Shown here: one piece after another, positions 24,308-32,906 of the stretch
Position numbering within the stretch: position 1 is the first letter of the stretch
How the letters are laid out: every line of letters begins with the position of its first letter
From: JACCTU01 sp963769665
GTDB taxonomy: Bacteria; Actinomycetota; Thermoleophilia; Gaiellales; Gaiellaceae
Length of the DNA: 64,000 nucleotides
Direction: 5' to 3'
Assembly: GCA_963769665.1 (NCBI GenBank)
Contig: CAVYMQ010000003.1
Span: 1,364,001-1,428,000, forward strand
Notes under the pieces: model-generated
The model's input: the letters and a program-made list of their open reading frames with translations, nothing else
The model's database searches: none
Told to the model about the DNA's origin: nothing
Program-made: the position numbers and the translations under genes

Positions 24308-26671
24308 CTACTGGCGCGCCATCGCGACGCGCAGGCGCTCTTCCGGCGAGATCAGGTGGTCGGTGTCTTCGGCAGCGGCGTCAACGTCGATCTGCACCCA
24401 GCGGACCTTGCCCGTGAAGGCGCTGCCCTTGCTGCTGTGGTCGTCGCTGACCGGGGTCGCGCTGTCCGAGCCGACGTCGGTGGTCTCATCCGCGGAGAAG
24501 AGCATCGGAACGGTACCGTCGACACGGCCGCTGCCGACCTGCTCGCCGTCCAGGTAGAGGACGACGTCTCCGCCCTTGCCGAGCCCGCCACCGTCGTAGG
24601 TGAACTCCATGCGCACCTGATGCGTGCCCGACGGGATCTCACCGTCCCCGTAGGTCTTGAACCGCTCCAGGCCGAAGAGGTTGTAGCAATACGCGGGCTT
24701 GCCATCCTTGACGTAGAGCGAGAAGCCGCCGAAGGCGCCGCCCTGCGCGATGATCACTCCTTCGGCACCGCCCTCGGGCACCTCCACCTCGGCCGTGATC
24801 GAGAACGACTTGTTCTTGTTCGTGACCACGGAGTTCTCCGACAACCGTCCCATGCTGCCGAAGAGCAGCTGCGACGAGCCTCGCACCAGCTGCGGCCGAC
24901 CGGCAAGGTCGGGGTTGAACCGTTCGAAGCGACGATCGTCGAGCGGAAGCACGTTGTACTTGCCGGCCTCGATCAGGAAGAGGCGCTGGAGCTCCGCGAG
25001 CTTCTCGGGCTGCTCCGCGGCCAGGTCGTGGGCCTGGGTCCAGTCGTCTGGGCCGTAGAGCTCCCAGACGTCGTCGTCGAAGGCCGGCAGCTCAGTGGCC
25101 ACCCACGGGGTGCTGTGCCGCGTGACCGCGGTCCAGCCCTGGTGGTAGATGCCGCGGTTGCAGAACATCTCGAAGTACTGGGTCGTGTGACGCTCGTCGG
25201 CCTTCGGGTCGTCGAAGGTGTAGGCCATGGAGACCCCTTCGAGCGGCTGCTGCTGCACACCGTTGACGCTCGACGGCGCCGGAAGGCCTGCCGCCTCGAG
25301 CAAGGTCGGTGCGACGTCGATCACGTGGTGGAACTGCGAGCGGATCTCACCGCGGGCCTTGATGCCCGCGGGCCAGTGAACGATGGTGCCGTTCCGCGTG
25401 CCGCCCCAGTGCGACGCGACCTGCTTCGTCCACTGGTACGGCGTGTCCATCGCGTGTGCCCAGCCGACCGCGTAGTGGTTGTAGGCAGCCGGTGTGCCGA
25501 AGTCGTCGATGTGCGAGACCATGAACTCGGTGGTCTCGAGACCGGCCGCGCCGTTGAGGACGACGAGCTCGTTGAAACAGCCGTTCGGAGTTCCTTCGGC
25601 GGACGCACCGTTGTCACCGATCACGTAGTAGACGAGCGTGTTCTCGAGAATCTCGAGGTCGGAGAGTCCGTCGATCAGCCTGCCGACGTGGTGGTCGGTG
25701 TGCTCCATGAAGCCGGCGTAGACCTCCATCTGGCGCGCGAGCACCGGTTTCAGGTCCTCCGGCATGTCGTCCCACGCGGGGATCTCCTCCGGACGCTCGG
25801 TCAGCTCCGCGTCGGCCGGGATTACGCCGAGCTCCTTCTGGCGCGCGAACGTGCGCTCGCGCAGCGCGTCCCAGCCGTCGTCGAACTTGCCCTTGTACTT
25901 GTCCGACCACTCCGGCCGTACGTGGTGTGGAGCGTGTGTGGCTCCGGGGGCGTAGTAGACGAAGAACGGCTTGTCTGGCATGAGCGCCTTCTGCTGCTTG
26001 ATCCAGTCGATCGCCTGCTCCGTCATGTCCTCCGTGAAGTGGTAACCCTCCTCGGCGGTCGTGGGCTGCTCGATCGGGACCGTGTCGCGGTAGATCGCGG
26101 GCGCGTACTGATTCGTCTCCCCGCCGATGAAGCCGTAGAAGTGCTCGAAGCCGGATCCGGTCGGCCAGGCGTTGAACGGGCCGATCGGGCTCGTCTCCCA
26201 GACGGGGACCTCGTGGCACTTGCCGAACTGCGCGGTCGAATAGCCGTTCAGCTTCAGCGTTTCCGCCAGAGGCGCCTTCGTGTTCGGCCGGACGGAGTTG
26301 TACCCCGGCGCCGAGGTCGCGATCTCCGTGATTCCGCCCATCCCGACCGAGTGGTGGTTGCGCCCGGTCAAGAGCGCCTGCCGAGTCGGCGAGCAGAGAG
26401 CGGTGGTGTGGAAGCGGTTGTACTTGAGGCCGTTCGCCGCAAGGCGCTCGGCCGTCGGCGTCGAGCATGGTCCACCGAACGCCGATGACGCCGCAAAGCC
26501 GACGTCGTCGATCAGGACGATCAGGATGTTCGGCGCACCGTCAGGCGGCCGAAGCGGCTCGATCGGTGGAAACGCCGTGTCGGGGTCCTTCGCGTCGTAC
26601 GTCGTGACTCCGACGTGCTGATGGTCCGGGATCGGCAAGACGCTGCGCTGGATCGGGCCGTGCTCCGTCAC
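24308..26671 (-). CDS. Type I sulfatase (arylsulfatase)
   Basis: 787 aa. The sulfatase signature CSPTRQALLTG begins at Cys93, the residue oxidised to formylglycine. Metal ligands are Asp55-Asp56 (IVLIDDVGF) and, later, a DNGASAEG motif near 350. The N-terminal 500 residues are the catalytic fold; the last 250 form a beta-sandwich with VVLYLDGEQVGSGRVDG, as in large arylsulfatases that bind sugars or lipids. No signal peptide is seen, so it seems cytosolic, like several actinobacterial sulfatases. Maturation needs the formylglycine-generating enzyme, encoded at 38854. Start ATG 26671; a degenerate palindrome lies at 26729. Confidence 0.93.
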   Translation of the reverse strand: MTEHGPIQRSVLPIPDHQHVGVTTYDAKDPDTAFPPIEPLRPPDGAPNILIVLIDDVGFAASSAFGGPCSTPTAERLAANGLKYNRFHTTALCSPTRQALLTGRNHHSVGMGGITEIATSAPGYNSVRPNTKAPLAETLKLNGYSTAQFGKCHEVPVWETSPIGPFNAWPTGSGFEHFYGFIGGETNQYAPAIYRDTVPIEQPTTAEEGYHFTEDMTEQAIDWIKQQKALMPDKPFFVYYAPGATHAPHHVRPEWSDKYKGKFDDGWDALRERTFARQKELGVIPADAELTERPEEIPAWDDMPEDLKPVLARQMEVYAGFMEHTDHHVGRLIDGLSDLEILENTLVYYVIGDNGASAEGTPNGCFNELVVLNGAAGLETTEFMVSHIDDFGTPAAYNHYAVGWAHAMDTPYQWTKQVASHWGGTRNGTIVHWPAGIKARGEIRSQFHHVIDVAPTLLEAAGLPAPSSVNGVQQQPLEGVSMAYTFDDPKADERHTTQYFEMFCNRGIYHQGWTAVTRHSTPWVATELPAFDDDVWELYGPDDWTQAHDLAAEQPEKLAELQRLFLIEAGKYNVLPLDDRRFERFNPDLAGRPQLVRGSSQLLFGSMGRLSENSVVTNKNKSFSITAEVEVPEGGAEGVIIAQGGAFGGFSLYVKDGKPAYCYNLFGLERFKTYGDGEIPSGTHQVRMEFTYDGGGLGKGGDVVLYLDGEQVGSGRVDGTVPMLFSADETTDVGSDSATPVSDDHSSKGSAFTGKVRWVQIDVDAAAEDTDHLISPEERLRVAMARQ

Positions 26672-26728
26672 GTGTCTCCCTCGTTCGAGCTGGACATCAG
26701 GACCATCAGCCGACCGGCCCGCGGCTCA

Positions 26729-26745
26729 TCCCTTGATCCGGATGA
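26729..26745. promoter_or_regulatory. Degenerate member of the 17-bp palindrome family
   Basis: TCCCTTGATCCGGATGA, 58 nt upstream of the sulfatase start. It differs from site B (27643) in the left half, but both are followed by the same ACCGCGG. The right half GGATGA equals the core of the classical MalT box. Weak evidence on its own. Confidence 0.35.
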
Positions 26746-26772
26746 ACCGCGGCCGTGACGGCCACGGCGGAG

Positions 26773-27276
26773 CTAGGCCGTCGCCTCCGCCGCTGACACG
26801 CCGACCGCCATCAGGTCGGTGGCGTGGATCCACGCGTCCACGAGCGGGATGCCGTTCGCGCGGACGATCGCGTCGCGGAGCGGGATCGCCCAGCGATGCT
26901 CGATCAACGCGACGCCGGCGGCGGTCCCATTCGGGATCGCGTCGGCGGCGTACCAGACCTGGTCGTCGTCGAAGACCTGGCCATCGGCCATCGCCTGGGC
27001 CCCTGCCATCGCGCCGGCTTCCGCGCCTTCGTCGCCCGCGTAGCCGAGCCCGATCAGAGCGCCTGCGACCGCGCCGAACTCGAGCGCAGCATCTTCGTCG
27101 AGATCGCTCGTGTGCAGCGTCTCGATGTTCCCCTCGTCGTCCTTCTTCACGACGACGAGGTCGATGAGCCGGATGATGTCCGCGTCCTTGAGCCTCTTGA
27201 ATTCCTCGAGGACCTCGCCTGTGAAGTTGGGATCCTCGAAGCCCACGATCAACATCTGCACTGGGCCAATCGCCAT
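26773..27276 (-). CDS. DUF6325 family protein
   Basis: 167 aa. Starts MAIGPVQMLIVGFEDPNFTG, then EVLEEFKRLKDADIIRLIDLVVVKKD, the pattern of small actinobacterial DUF6325/DUF1269-like proteins. A Gly/Ala-rich stretch (about 68-100: GAVAGALIGLGYAG) may enter or line a membrane. The C-terminus is ALIEHRWAIPLRDAI..., as in the family. Usually found with SHOCT-domain proteins, as here: the SHOCT gene lies 23 nt upstream. Function is not known; association with stress genes is common. Confidence 0.8.
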   Translation of the reverse strand: MAIGPVQMLIVGFEDPNFTGEVLEEFKRLKDADIIRLIDLVVVKKDDEGNIETLHTSDLDEDAALEFGAVAGALIGLGYAGDEGAEAGAMAGAQAMADGQVFDDDQVWYAADAIPNGTAAGVALIEHRWAIPLRDAIVRANGIPLVDAWIHATDLMAVGVSAAEATA

Positions 27277-27299
27277 CGGTCAACTCCTTCGTTTCGGGA

Positions 27300-27566
27300 T
27301 CACATGCCCTGCAGGATCTTCTGCTTCTGCACCTCGAACTCGGCGTCGGTGAGGATCCCCTGCGTGTGCAGCTCTGCGAGCTGCTTGAGCTTGTCCATCG
27401 CGTCGGCAGACATGCCGCCGGCGGCCGGTGCGGGGGGCGGGGGCGCGTACTGCTGTTCCTGCTGAGCCTGCTCTGCACCAGCTGCTGCCCCGCGCTTGGC
27501 GGCATGGTGCGCCACGCCGCCGACCATCGCGGCGGCCATGAGTGGACGTCTGCGCCTCAGTGGCAT
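27300..27566 (-). CDS. SHOCT-domain small membrane protein
   Basis: 88 aa. A hydrophobic/basic N-terminus (RRRRPLMAAAMVGGVAHHAAKRG), a Gln-rich then Pro-rich linker, and a C-terminal SHOCT motif (MDKLKQLAELHTQGILTDAE, then FEVQKQKIL). SHOCT helices are thought to mediate oligomer or partner contacts. First in a pair with DUF6325. The two palindromes B and C lie 77-129 nt upstream of its ATG, shared with the divergent gene at 27745. Confidence 0.8.
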   Translation of the reverse strand: MPLRRRRPLMAAAMVGGVAHHAAKRGAAAGAEQAQQEQQYAPPPPAPAAGGMSADAMDKLKQLAELHTQGILTDAEFEVQKQKILQGM

Positions 27567-27642
27567 TGCAATCGCTCCTCTCCGGCACGTGGCCGGTCGG
27601 TTGGTAGCCGATCAATCAAACCGCGGGGAGTAGGGTCGTTCA

Positions 27643-27659
27643 TCACTCTGATCGGGTGA
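27643..27659. promoter_or_regulatory. 17-bp palindrome, site B
   Basis: TCACTCTGATCGGGTGA. Same 17 bases as site C, 36 bp apart start to start. It is nearer to the SHOCT/DUF6325 pair on the minus strand. Confidence 0.7.
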
Positions 27660-27678
27660 ACCGCGGCCCGGCCCCGAA

Positions 27679-27695
27679 TCACTCTGATCGGGTGA
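27679..27695. promoter_or_regulatory. 17-bp palindrome, site C
   Basis: TCACTCTGATCGGGTGA, identical to site B. It ends 50 nt before the ATG of the UPF0104-like gene and is preceded by the same AA/AT context. Two identical copies in a divergent control region suggest cooperative binding. Confidence 0.7.
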
Positions 27696-27744
27696 TGGCC
27701 GAGGTCGTGGGGATTTGGAGGATGGATGCTGGCCACCTGCGCTC

Positions 27745-28875
27745 ATGACTGAAGCTGCCACCACTCCTGTCGACGTGCCGCCGAAGTCATCGGCCGTGCT
27801 GCCCTTCCACGACCGCTCGCGCAAGCGGCGGCTGGTCAAGGTCGCCTCCTGGCTCGTCGGGACCGCGCTCGCCCTGCTCGTCCTCAACCTGCTCGGGATC
27901 GACGTCCGCGGCTGGCTCTCGGAGCTCTGGGACCAGATCCGGGCCATCCCGGTCGGCTACATCGTCGCCGCGCTGATCTTCCAGAGCGGACAGACGTTGC
28001 TGGCCGGGCTCTCGTACTACGGGATCCTGCGCGCTGCCTACCCGGGCCAGGTCGAGTTCTGGCCGATCGTGACCGCCTACGCGGTGGGCGTGGCGATGAA
28101 CAACTTCTTGCCCGCGAACATCGGCACCTTCGTGACGCTGATGATGTTCGTCGCGATCATTCCGGCGGCGACCTTCGCCGGGTCGATCGCCGCCTACCTC
28201 GTCCAGAAGATCTTCTTCACGGTCGCGGGAACGTTCGTCTACCTCTACCTCTTCCTGTCGGTGCCGGGCTCGTTCGACGCGGAGTTCGGAAACCTCTCCG
28301 ACCACCCGGGCGTTTCGATCGCGATCGCCGCCGGCGCCGTCCTGCTGATCGTGATCCTCGGGCGCATCTTCTGGCGACAGGTGAAGAAGCTCTGGGAGAA
28401 GGCGAAGCAGGGCGGCGTGATCCTCTCCCGGCCGAAGGAGTACCTCACGCGGGTGTTCCTTCCGTCGCTGCTGTCCTGGCTCTGCAAGCTCACCGTGATC
28501 GGGATCTTCCTGGCAGCCTTCGCGATCCCGGTCACGTTCGAATCGATCATGTGGGTGACGGGGTCGGGCTCGCTTGCCAACACCGTGTCGTTCACGCCGG
28601 GTGCAGTCGGCATCACCCAGGCGACGAACGCGCTCGCCCTCGACACCTGCTGCGCCGTCCCTGGGGATACCGCGGTCGCGTACTCCACCGCGCAGCAGCT
28701 GGTCACGACCGCGTGGAACGTCCTCTTCGCGCTCGTGCTCGTCGTCTTCGTCTTCGGGTGGTCGGGCGGGAAGTTGCTCGTCGGCCAGTCCTACACCGAT
28801 GCGAAGGGAAAGGTCGCCGAGCAGAAGGAGCAGCGCGCGGAGAAGAAGGCGGCGAAAAAGCGCGAGCGCGGATGA
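27745..28875 (+). CDS. Integral membrane protein, LPG synthase transmembrane (UPF0104)-like
   Basis: 376 aa from ATG 27745; a TTG ten codons earlier (27715) is also possible, and a GGAGG at 27717 is too far from the ATG to settle it. About eight to nine helices; the SFTPGAVGITQATNAL stretch near 292-307 corresponds to the PGGxG motif of the UPF0104/AglD family, flippase-like proteins involved in lipid or sugar-lipid transfer. The C-terminus is a highly basic tail (KKAAKKRERG) for the inner face. First of a four-gene operon; the next ATG overlaps its stop (ATGA). Confidence 0.75.
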   Translation: MTEAATTPVDVPPKSSAVLPFHDRSRKRRLVKVASWLVGTALALLVLNLLGIDVRGWLSELWDQIRAIPVGYIVAALIFQSGQTLLAGLSYYGILRAAYPGQVEFWPIVTAYAVGVAMNNFLPANIGTFVTLMMFVAIIPAATFAGSIAAYLVQKIFFTVAGTFVYLYLFLSVPGSFDAEFGNLSDHPGVSIAIAAGAVLLIVILGRIFWRQVKKLWEKAKQGGVILSRPKEYLTRVFLPSLLSWLCKLTVIGIFLAAFAIPVTFESIMWVTGSGSLANTVSFTPGAVGITQATNALALDTCCAVPGDTAVAYSTAQQLVTTAWNVLFALVLVVFVFGWSGGKLLVGQSYTDAKGKVAEQKEQRAEKKAAKKRERG

Positions 28876-30887
28876 GCGGATACGGCGAGACCGTCCGCTG
28901 GCAGCCTGAGCGACCACGCTTCCGCCCGCTGCGGCTGCTGATCTCGTGGGTCCTCACCGCGGTCTCCCTGTGGGCTACAGCTCGGCTCCTGCCCGGCGTA
29001 GAAGTAGTGGACACCGGCGGCGCTCTCGCGATGGCGGCGGTCGTCGCGGCCATCAACGCGATCATCCCGCCGCTCCTCGCCGCGCTGCGGCTGCCGTTCA
29101 TGCTCGCGCTCGGGTTCATCCTCGTGCTGATCGCGAATGCGGTCGCGCTCAGGATCGGCAGCGACATCCTCGCCTCGTTCGAGGTCGACAACTTCTGGTG
29201 GGCGCTGCTCGCCGCGCTCGTCGTTGCGGCGGTCAGCGTCGTGCTCGAGGTGATCTTCTCCACCAACGACGACGACACGTACACGCTCCGCGTGGTCCAG
29301 CGGATTGCGAGAAAACAGGGCGGGGCTACGCGAACCGACGTGCCGGGGATCGTCTTTCTGGAGATCGACGGGCTCGCTCTGCCGGTGCTGCGGCGGGCGA
29401 TGCGCGACGGCAGCGCTCCGCACATGGCCAAGTGGCTCGCGGAGGGCTCGCACCGGCTGATGGAGTGGGAGCCCGACCTCTCCTCGCAGACCGGCGCGAG
29501 CCAGGCGGGGATCCTGCTCGGCTCGAACCACGACATCCCCGCGTTCCGCTGGGTCGAGAAGGAGACGGGGACGGTCCGTGCCTGCTCTGCGCCGGCGGAC
29601 TGCGCGATGATCGAGAAGGAGCGCGCGACCGGTATCGGCCTGCTCGTCGACGGCGGCACGAGCCGCGGCAACTTGCTCTCCGGCGAGGCCGAGGCGGTGA
29701 TCCTCACCGTCAGCCGCATCGACGAGGAGAAGCGCGCCAACCCCGGCTACCGCGCGTTCTTCGCGAACGGGTTCAACGTCACGCGCTCGCTCGTGCTCTT
29801 CTTCTGGGAGCTCGTGATCGAGTGGACGTCCGCGCTGCGGGCTGCACGCCGCGACGTGCGACCGCGCGGCCATCGCAGCGGCGCGTACCCGTTCATGCGC
29901 GCGGCGATGTGCGTGATCGTCCGCGATCTGATCGTGTACGGCGTCCTGACCGACCTGATGCGCGGTCGCCCGGCGATCTACGCAACCTTCTCGAGCTATG
30001 ACGAGGTGGCGCACCATTCCGGCCTCGAGCGGGTGGACACCATGGAGGCGCTCCGCAAGCTCGACCAGCAGTTCGCACGGATCGACCGGGCGCGCCGCTA
30101 TGCGCCTCGGCCGTACGAGATCGTCGTCCTCTCCGACCACGGCCAGACCCAGGGGGCCACGTTCAAGCAGCGAAACGGCTACGGCCTCGACGAGCTCGTA
30201 GAGCGCTCGGTCGAGGCGTCCGACGTCAAGCACTTCGGCGGCGGTGACGAGCAGAACGCGATGGTCGGAAACGCGATCGGCGAGGCCACCGGCAAGACGA
30301 AGCCGGAGAAGCCCTCGAAGAAGGACGTCTCCGACCGCCAGGTCGTCGTGATGGGCTCGGGCAACCTCGGCCTCGTCTACCTGATGGAGGAGAAGCGCCG
30401 GCTCACTCTCGAGGAGATGAAAGACCGGCACCCGCGGTTGATCCCGGCGCTCTGCGCGCACCCGCACGTCGGCTGGGTCCTGGCGCGCTCGTCCGAGCAC
30501 GGGGCGACCGTGCTCGGCGCAGACGGCGTCAACTATCTCGAGCAGGGCCGCGTGGAAGGGAACGACCCGCTGGCGGCCTTCTCGCCGAACGCGCCGCAGC
30601 ACCTCCTGCGCACCGACGGTTTCTCCAACGTCGCCGACCTGATGATCGGGAGCTTCTACGACGCCGATCTCGACGACGGGTGCGCGTTCGAGGAGTTGAT
30701 CTCGTTCCACGGCGGCATCGGCGGCGCACAGACGAGGCCGTTCATCCTCGCGCCGGTGGGCTTTCCCGAGCCGGAGGCGGCGATCGTCGGCGCCGCCAAG
30801 GTCCACGAGGTGCTGTCCGGTTGGAGGCACCTGCTTCAGGGTGGGAGCGTCGCCCCGGCCGAAGCCGAGCCCCTGATCGCCCGGTAG
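28872..30887 (+). CDS. Phage-holin-4-like membrane domain fused to an alkaline-phosphatase-fold domain
   Basis: 671 aa from the ATG overlapping the previous stop. Residues about 20-130 form four helices of the YvlD / phage holin family 4 type, with TGGALAMAAVVAAINAIIPP and IANAVALRIGSD. Residues 157-660 are an alkaline phosphatase/phosphodiesterase fold: metal Asp166 in FLEIDG, probable nucleophile Thr207 in QTGAS, Asp377 and His381 in SYDEVAHHSG, Asp422-His423 in LSDHGQTQG, and a late His in SFHGGIGG. The active site should be near the membrane, probably acting on a phospholipid, teichoic-acid or nucleotide-sugar bond. Substrate unknown. Confidence 0.8.
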   Translation: MSGYGETVRWQPERPRFRPLRLLISWVLTAVSLWATARLLPGVEVVDTGGALAMAAVVAAINAIIPPLLAALRLPFMLALGFILVLIANAVALRIGSDILASFEVDNFWWALLAALVVAAVSVVLEVIFSTNDDDTYTLRVVQRIARKQGGATRTDVPGIVFLEIDGLALPVLRRAMRDGSAPHMAKWLAEGSHRLMEWEPDLSSQTGASQAGILLGSNHDIPAFRWVEKETGTVRACSAPADCAMIEKERATGIGLLVDGGTSRGNLLSGEAEAVILTVSRIDEEKRANPGYRAFFANGFNVTRSLVLFFWELVIEWTSALRAARRDVRPRGHRSGAYPFMRAAMCVIVRDLIVYGVLTDLMRGRPAIYATFSSYDEVAHHSGLERVDTMEALRKLDQQFARIDRARRYAPRPYEIVVLSDHGQTQGATFKQRNGYGLDELVERSVEASDVKHFGGGDEQNAMVGNAIGEATGKTKPEKPSKKDVSDRQVVVMGSGNLGLVYLMEEKRRLTLEEMKDRHPRLIPALCAHPHVGWVLARSSEHGATVLGADGVNYLEQGRVEGNDPLAAFSPNAPQHLLRTDGFSNVADLMIGSFYDADLDDGCAFEELISFHGGIGGAQTRPFILAPVGFPEPEAAIVGAAKVHEVLSGWRHLLQGGSVAPAEAEPLIAR

Positions 30888-30893
30888 CGCGGG

Positions 30894-31718
30894 ATGAATC
30901 TCTTCCTCGCGGCCGCTCTGGTCGCCGTTGCGACCGGACTCGCGATCGCGGCAATGCTCTTCGTCCGCCGGCGGGCTCCGGAAGGAAGCTTCTTCTCGGA
31001 CGGCGACCGCGCGTCGGGCGTGTTCGGCGTGCTCGCGACGGGCTTCTCCATCCTGCTGGGCTTCGTCGTCTTCCTCGCCTTCTCGACCTACGACACCTCG
31101 CGCGCGGGCGCCGATCTGGAGGCTGTCACGATCTTCCAGCAGGTCGAGACCGCGCAGTTCTTCCCACGGGAGGTCTCCGGCCGGCTGACCGGTGAACTCG
31201 TCTGCTACGGGCGCTCCGTCGTGCACGACGAATGGCCGCGTATGGAGGCCGGAACGCTGGGCGACTCGGTGAACCCGTGGGGGATCGAGCTCTTCAGGAC
31301 GATCGAGGGCGTGGAACCTCGCACGGCGCGCGAGCAGACGGCGTACGACAAGTGGTTCGACCAGACGTCGCAGCGCGAGCAGGCGCGTCTCGACCGCGTG
31401 CACGGCGCCGCAGGTGTCATTCCGACGCCGCTCTGGATCGTCATCTTCTTCATCTCGGTCCTGATCTTCGGGTACATGCTCTTCTTCGCGGACAGCGGCG
31501 AGCGGGCCAAGGTCCAGGCGATGTTGATGGGCGCGGTCGTCGCCGTGATCGCGGCGATGCTGCTGCTGCTCAACTTCCTCGACAACCCGTACCACGACGG
31601 TGTCGGCAGCCTGAAACCGGTAGCCATGGAGCGGACACTCCGGATCCTCGACGAGGCGCTGCCGCGGGTGAACGTGCAAGTGGATGCTCCCTGCGACGAG
31701 ACGGGTCGGCCGTCGTGA
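30894..31718 (+). CDS. DUF4239 (bestrophin-like) membrane protein
   Basis: 274 aa. Helices near 3-23, 43-65, 181-203 and 208-228, with a helical domain between the second and third. The pattern SGVFGVLATGFSILLGFVVFLAFSTYD followed by EAVTIFQQVET and a C-terminal pair of helices is that of DUF4239, which resembles bestrophin ion channels. Lies 6 nt after the holin-phosphatase gene; its stop overlaps the next GTG (GTGA). Transport activity is inference from family. Confidence 0.75.
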   Translation: MNLFLAAALVAVATGLAIAAMLFVRRRAPEGSFFSDGDRASGVFGVLATGFSILLGFVVFLAFSTYDTSRAGADLEAVTIFQQVETAQFFPREVSGRLTGELVCYGRSVVHDEWPRMEAGTLGDSVNPWGIELFRTIEGVEPRTAREQTAYDKWFDQTSQREQARLDRVHGAAGVIPTPLWIVIFFISVLIFGYMLFFADSGERAKVQAMLMGAVVAVIAAMLLLLNFLDNPYHDGVGSLKPVAMERTLRILDEALPRVNVQVDAPCDETGRPS

Positions 31719-32347
31719 ACGACGCGAAGCGACACGGCTGGGTCGAGCTCGTCGCGGTGGTGCTGCTCGCCTTCGCGGCGGTCGCGACGGCATGGAGCAG
31801 CTATCAGGCCAACCGCTGGAACGGCGAGCAGGCGAAAACGTCGGGACGCGTCAACGCGACCCGGATCGAGGCCGCCCGGGCCTCGGGCCTCGCGAACGCG
31901 CAGACGCAGGTCGACATCGCGACGTTCGTCCAGTGGGTCGACGCCTTCGCCCAGGAGAAGACAGTCCTGGCGGACTTCTACGAGAAGCGCTTCCGCGCTG
32001 AGTTCAAGCCGGCGTTCCAGGCGTGGCTCGCGACGCGTCCGCTGCGCAACGCGGACGCCCCGCTGACCCCGTTCGCGATGCCGGAATACCGGCTTGCGGC
32101 GACCGCGAACGCCGAAAGGCTCGACGCTGAGGCGGAGGCCCTCTCCGCCCAGGTGCGGCGAAACATCCAGCGCTCGTCCAACTACGTCCTGAGCGTCGTC
32201 CTCTTCGCCGTCTCGCTCTTCTTCGCAGGGATGAGCGCCAAGCTGAGCACGCCACGCTTGCGCGTGGCGATGCTCGTGCTCGGCTGCATCATGTTCGTCT
32301 CGACCCTCGCGTGGGTCGCGACGTTCCCCGTCAGCGTCGCCGTCTAG
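31715..32347 (+). CDS. Membrane protein of unknown function in the DUF4239 operon
   Basis: 210 aa from GTG 31715. Helices near 8-27, 158-176 and 185-205, with a long helical, likely coiled-coil segment between (about 30-150, containing RVNATRIEAARASG and a FYEKRFRAEFKPAF stretch). The layout - one N-terminal helix, soluble helices, two C-terminal helices - mirrors the preceding DUF4239 protein, so the two may form one complex. Ends in a 4-nt tail overlap with the convergent PLDc_N-SHOCT gene. Confidence 0.75.
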   Translation: MNDAKRHGWVELVAVVLLAFAAVATAWSSYQANRWNGEQAKTSGRVNATRIEAARASGLANAQTQVDIATFVQWVDAFAQEKTVLADFYEKRFRAEFKPAFQAWLATRPLRNADAPLTPFAMPEYRLAATANAERLDAEAEALSAQVRRNIQRSSNYVLSVVLFAVSLFFAGMSAKLSTPRLRVAMLVLGCIMFVSTLAWVATFPVSVAV

Positions 32348-32739
32348 GTGGCGAGTGCCTTCGCCTTGATGGCCGCGAACTCCGACTCGGTGATCGCGCC
32401 GCTGTCGAGCAGCTTCTTGGCCTTGTCGATCTCGGCCGCAGGCCCGCCGCTACCGGCTGCCTGCTGGACGTAGTCGTTGAACTGCGCCTGTGCCGCCTGG
32501 TGGCGCTCCAGGTCCCGCTTTGCCATCTCGTCGTTGTTCGCGATCAGGTAGACGAAGACGCCGAGGAACGGCAGGAAGAGCACGAAGATCAGCCAGAGCG
32601 TCTTGGCGCCCCCGCCGAGGTCGCGGCGGCGGAAGATGTCGCCGACGATCCGGAACAAGAGCATGAACCACGCGACCCAGACGAAGAAGATGAGCATTGA
32701 CCAGAGCACGCCGAGGAACGGGTAGTCAGCGAGTATCAA
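32344..32739 (-). CDS. PLDc_N-SHOCT membrane protein
   Basis: 131 aa. Two helices (about 9-31 and 46-67) form a phospholipase-D-nuclease N-terminal type domain with LIFVLFLPFLGVFVYLI, then a charged helix and a C-terminal SHOCT motif (IDKAKKLLDSGAITESEFAA, residues about 104-123). Despite the domain name there is no catalytic HKD. Such proteins are frequent near stress genes in actinobacteria. Site D lies 70 nt upstream. Confidence 0.82.
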   Translation of the reverse strand: MILADYPFLGVLWSMLIFFVWVAWFMLLFRIVGDIFRRRDLGGGAKTLWLIFVLFLPFLGVFVYLIANNDEMAKRDLERHQAAQAQFNDYVQQAAGSGGPAAEIDKAKKLLDSGAITESEFAAIKAKALAT

Positions 32740-32808
32740 GGGGCCTCCTGTTGGTCTTGACTGACGAGGGTTGTCGGGGCAGGTTCCCGCAGGAGCGGGC
32801 GCCGATCA

Positions 32809-32825
32809 TCACTCGTTGAGGGTGA
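32809..32825. promoter_or_regulatory. 17-bp palindrome, site D
   Basis: TCACTCGTTGAGGGTGA, full match to TCACYC-N5-GGGTGA. In the divergent region between the PLDc_N-SHOCT gene (start 32739) and the gene at 32907. Confidence 0.7.
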
Positions 32826-32855
32826 TTCGCGCCGGTCGGCCGGCGGTGGCGTTTT

Positions 32856-32872
32856 TCACCCTACCGGGGTGA
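32856..32872. promoter_or_regulatory. 17-bp palindrome, site E
   Basis: TCACCCTACCGGGGTGA, full match. Starts 47 bp after site D and ends 34 nt before the ATG at 32907, just ahead of its ribosome-binding site (AGGAGG at about 32893). Confidence 0.7.
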
Positions 32873-32906
32873 CGAACTCCCGCTCCGCTCGTAGGAGGAT
32901 CGCAGG

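Noticed and set aside
24275..26488. 737-codon plus-strand frame opposite the sulfatase
   Set aside because: Shadow of the sulfatase gene, whose motifs and length are right.
27722..27748. Eight-codon leader peptide ending in the ATG of the UPF0104-like gene
   Set aside because: The frame MDAGHLRS overlaps the start as ATGA, but its GGAGG touches the ATG with no spacer, so initiation there is unlikely.
28791..31793. 1000-codon minus-strand open frame opposite the holin-phosphatase operon
   Set aside because: Antisense shadow of clear genes; composition of random high-GC translation.
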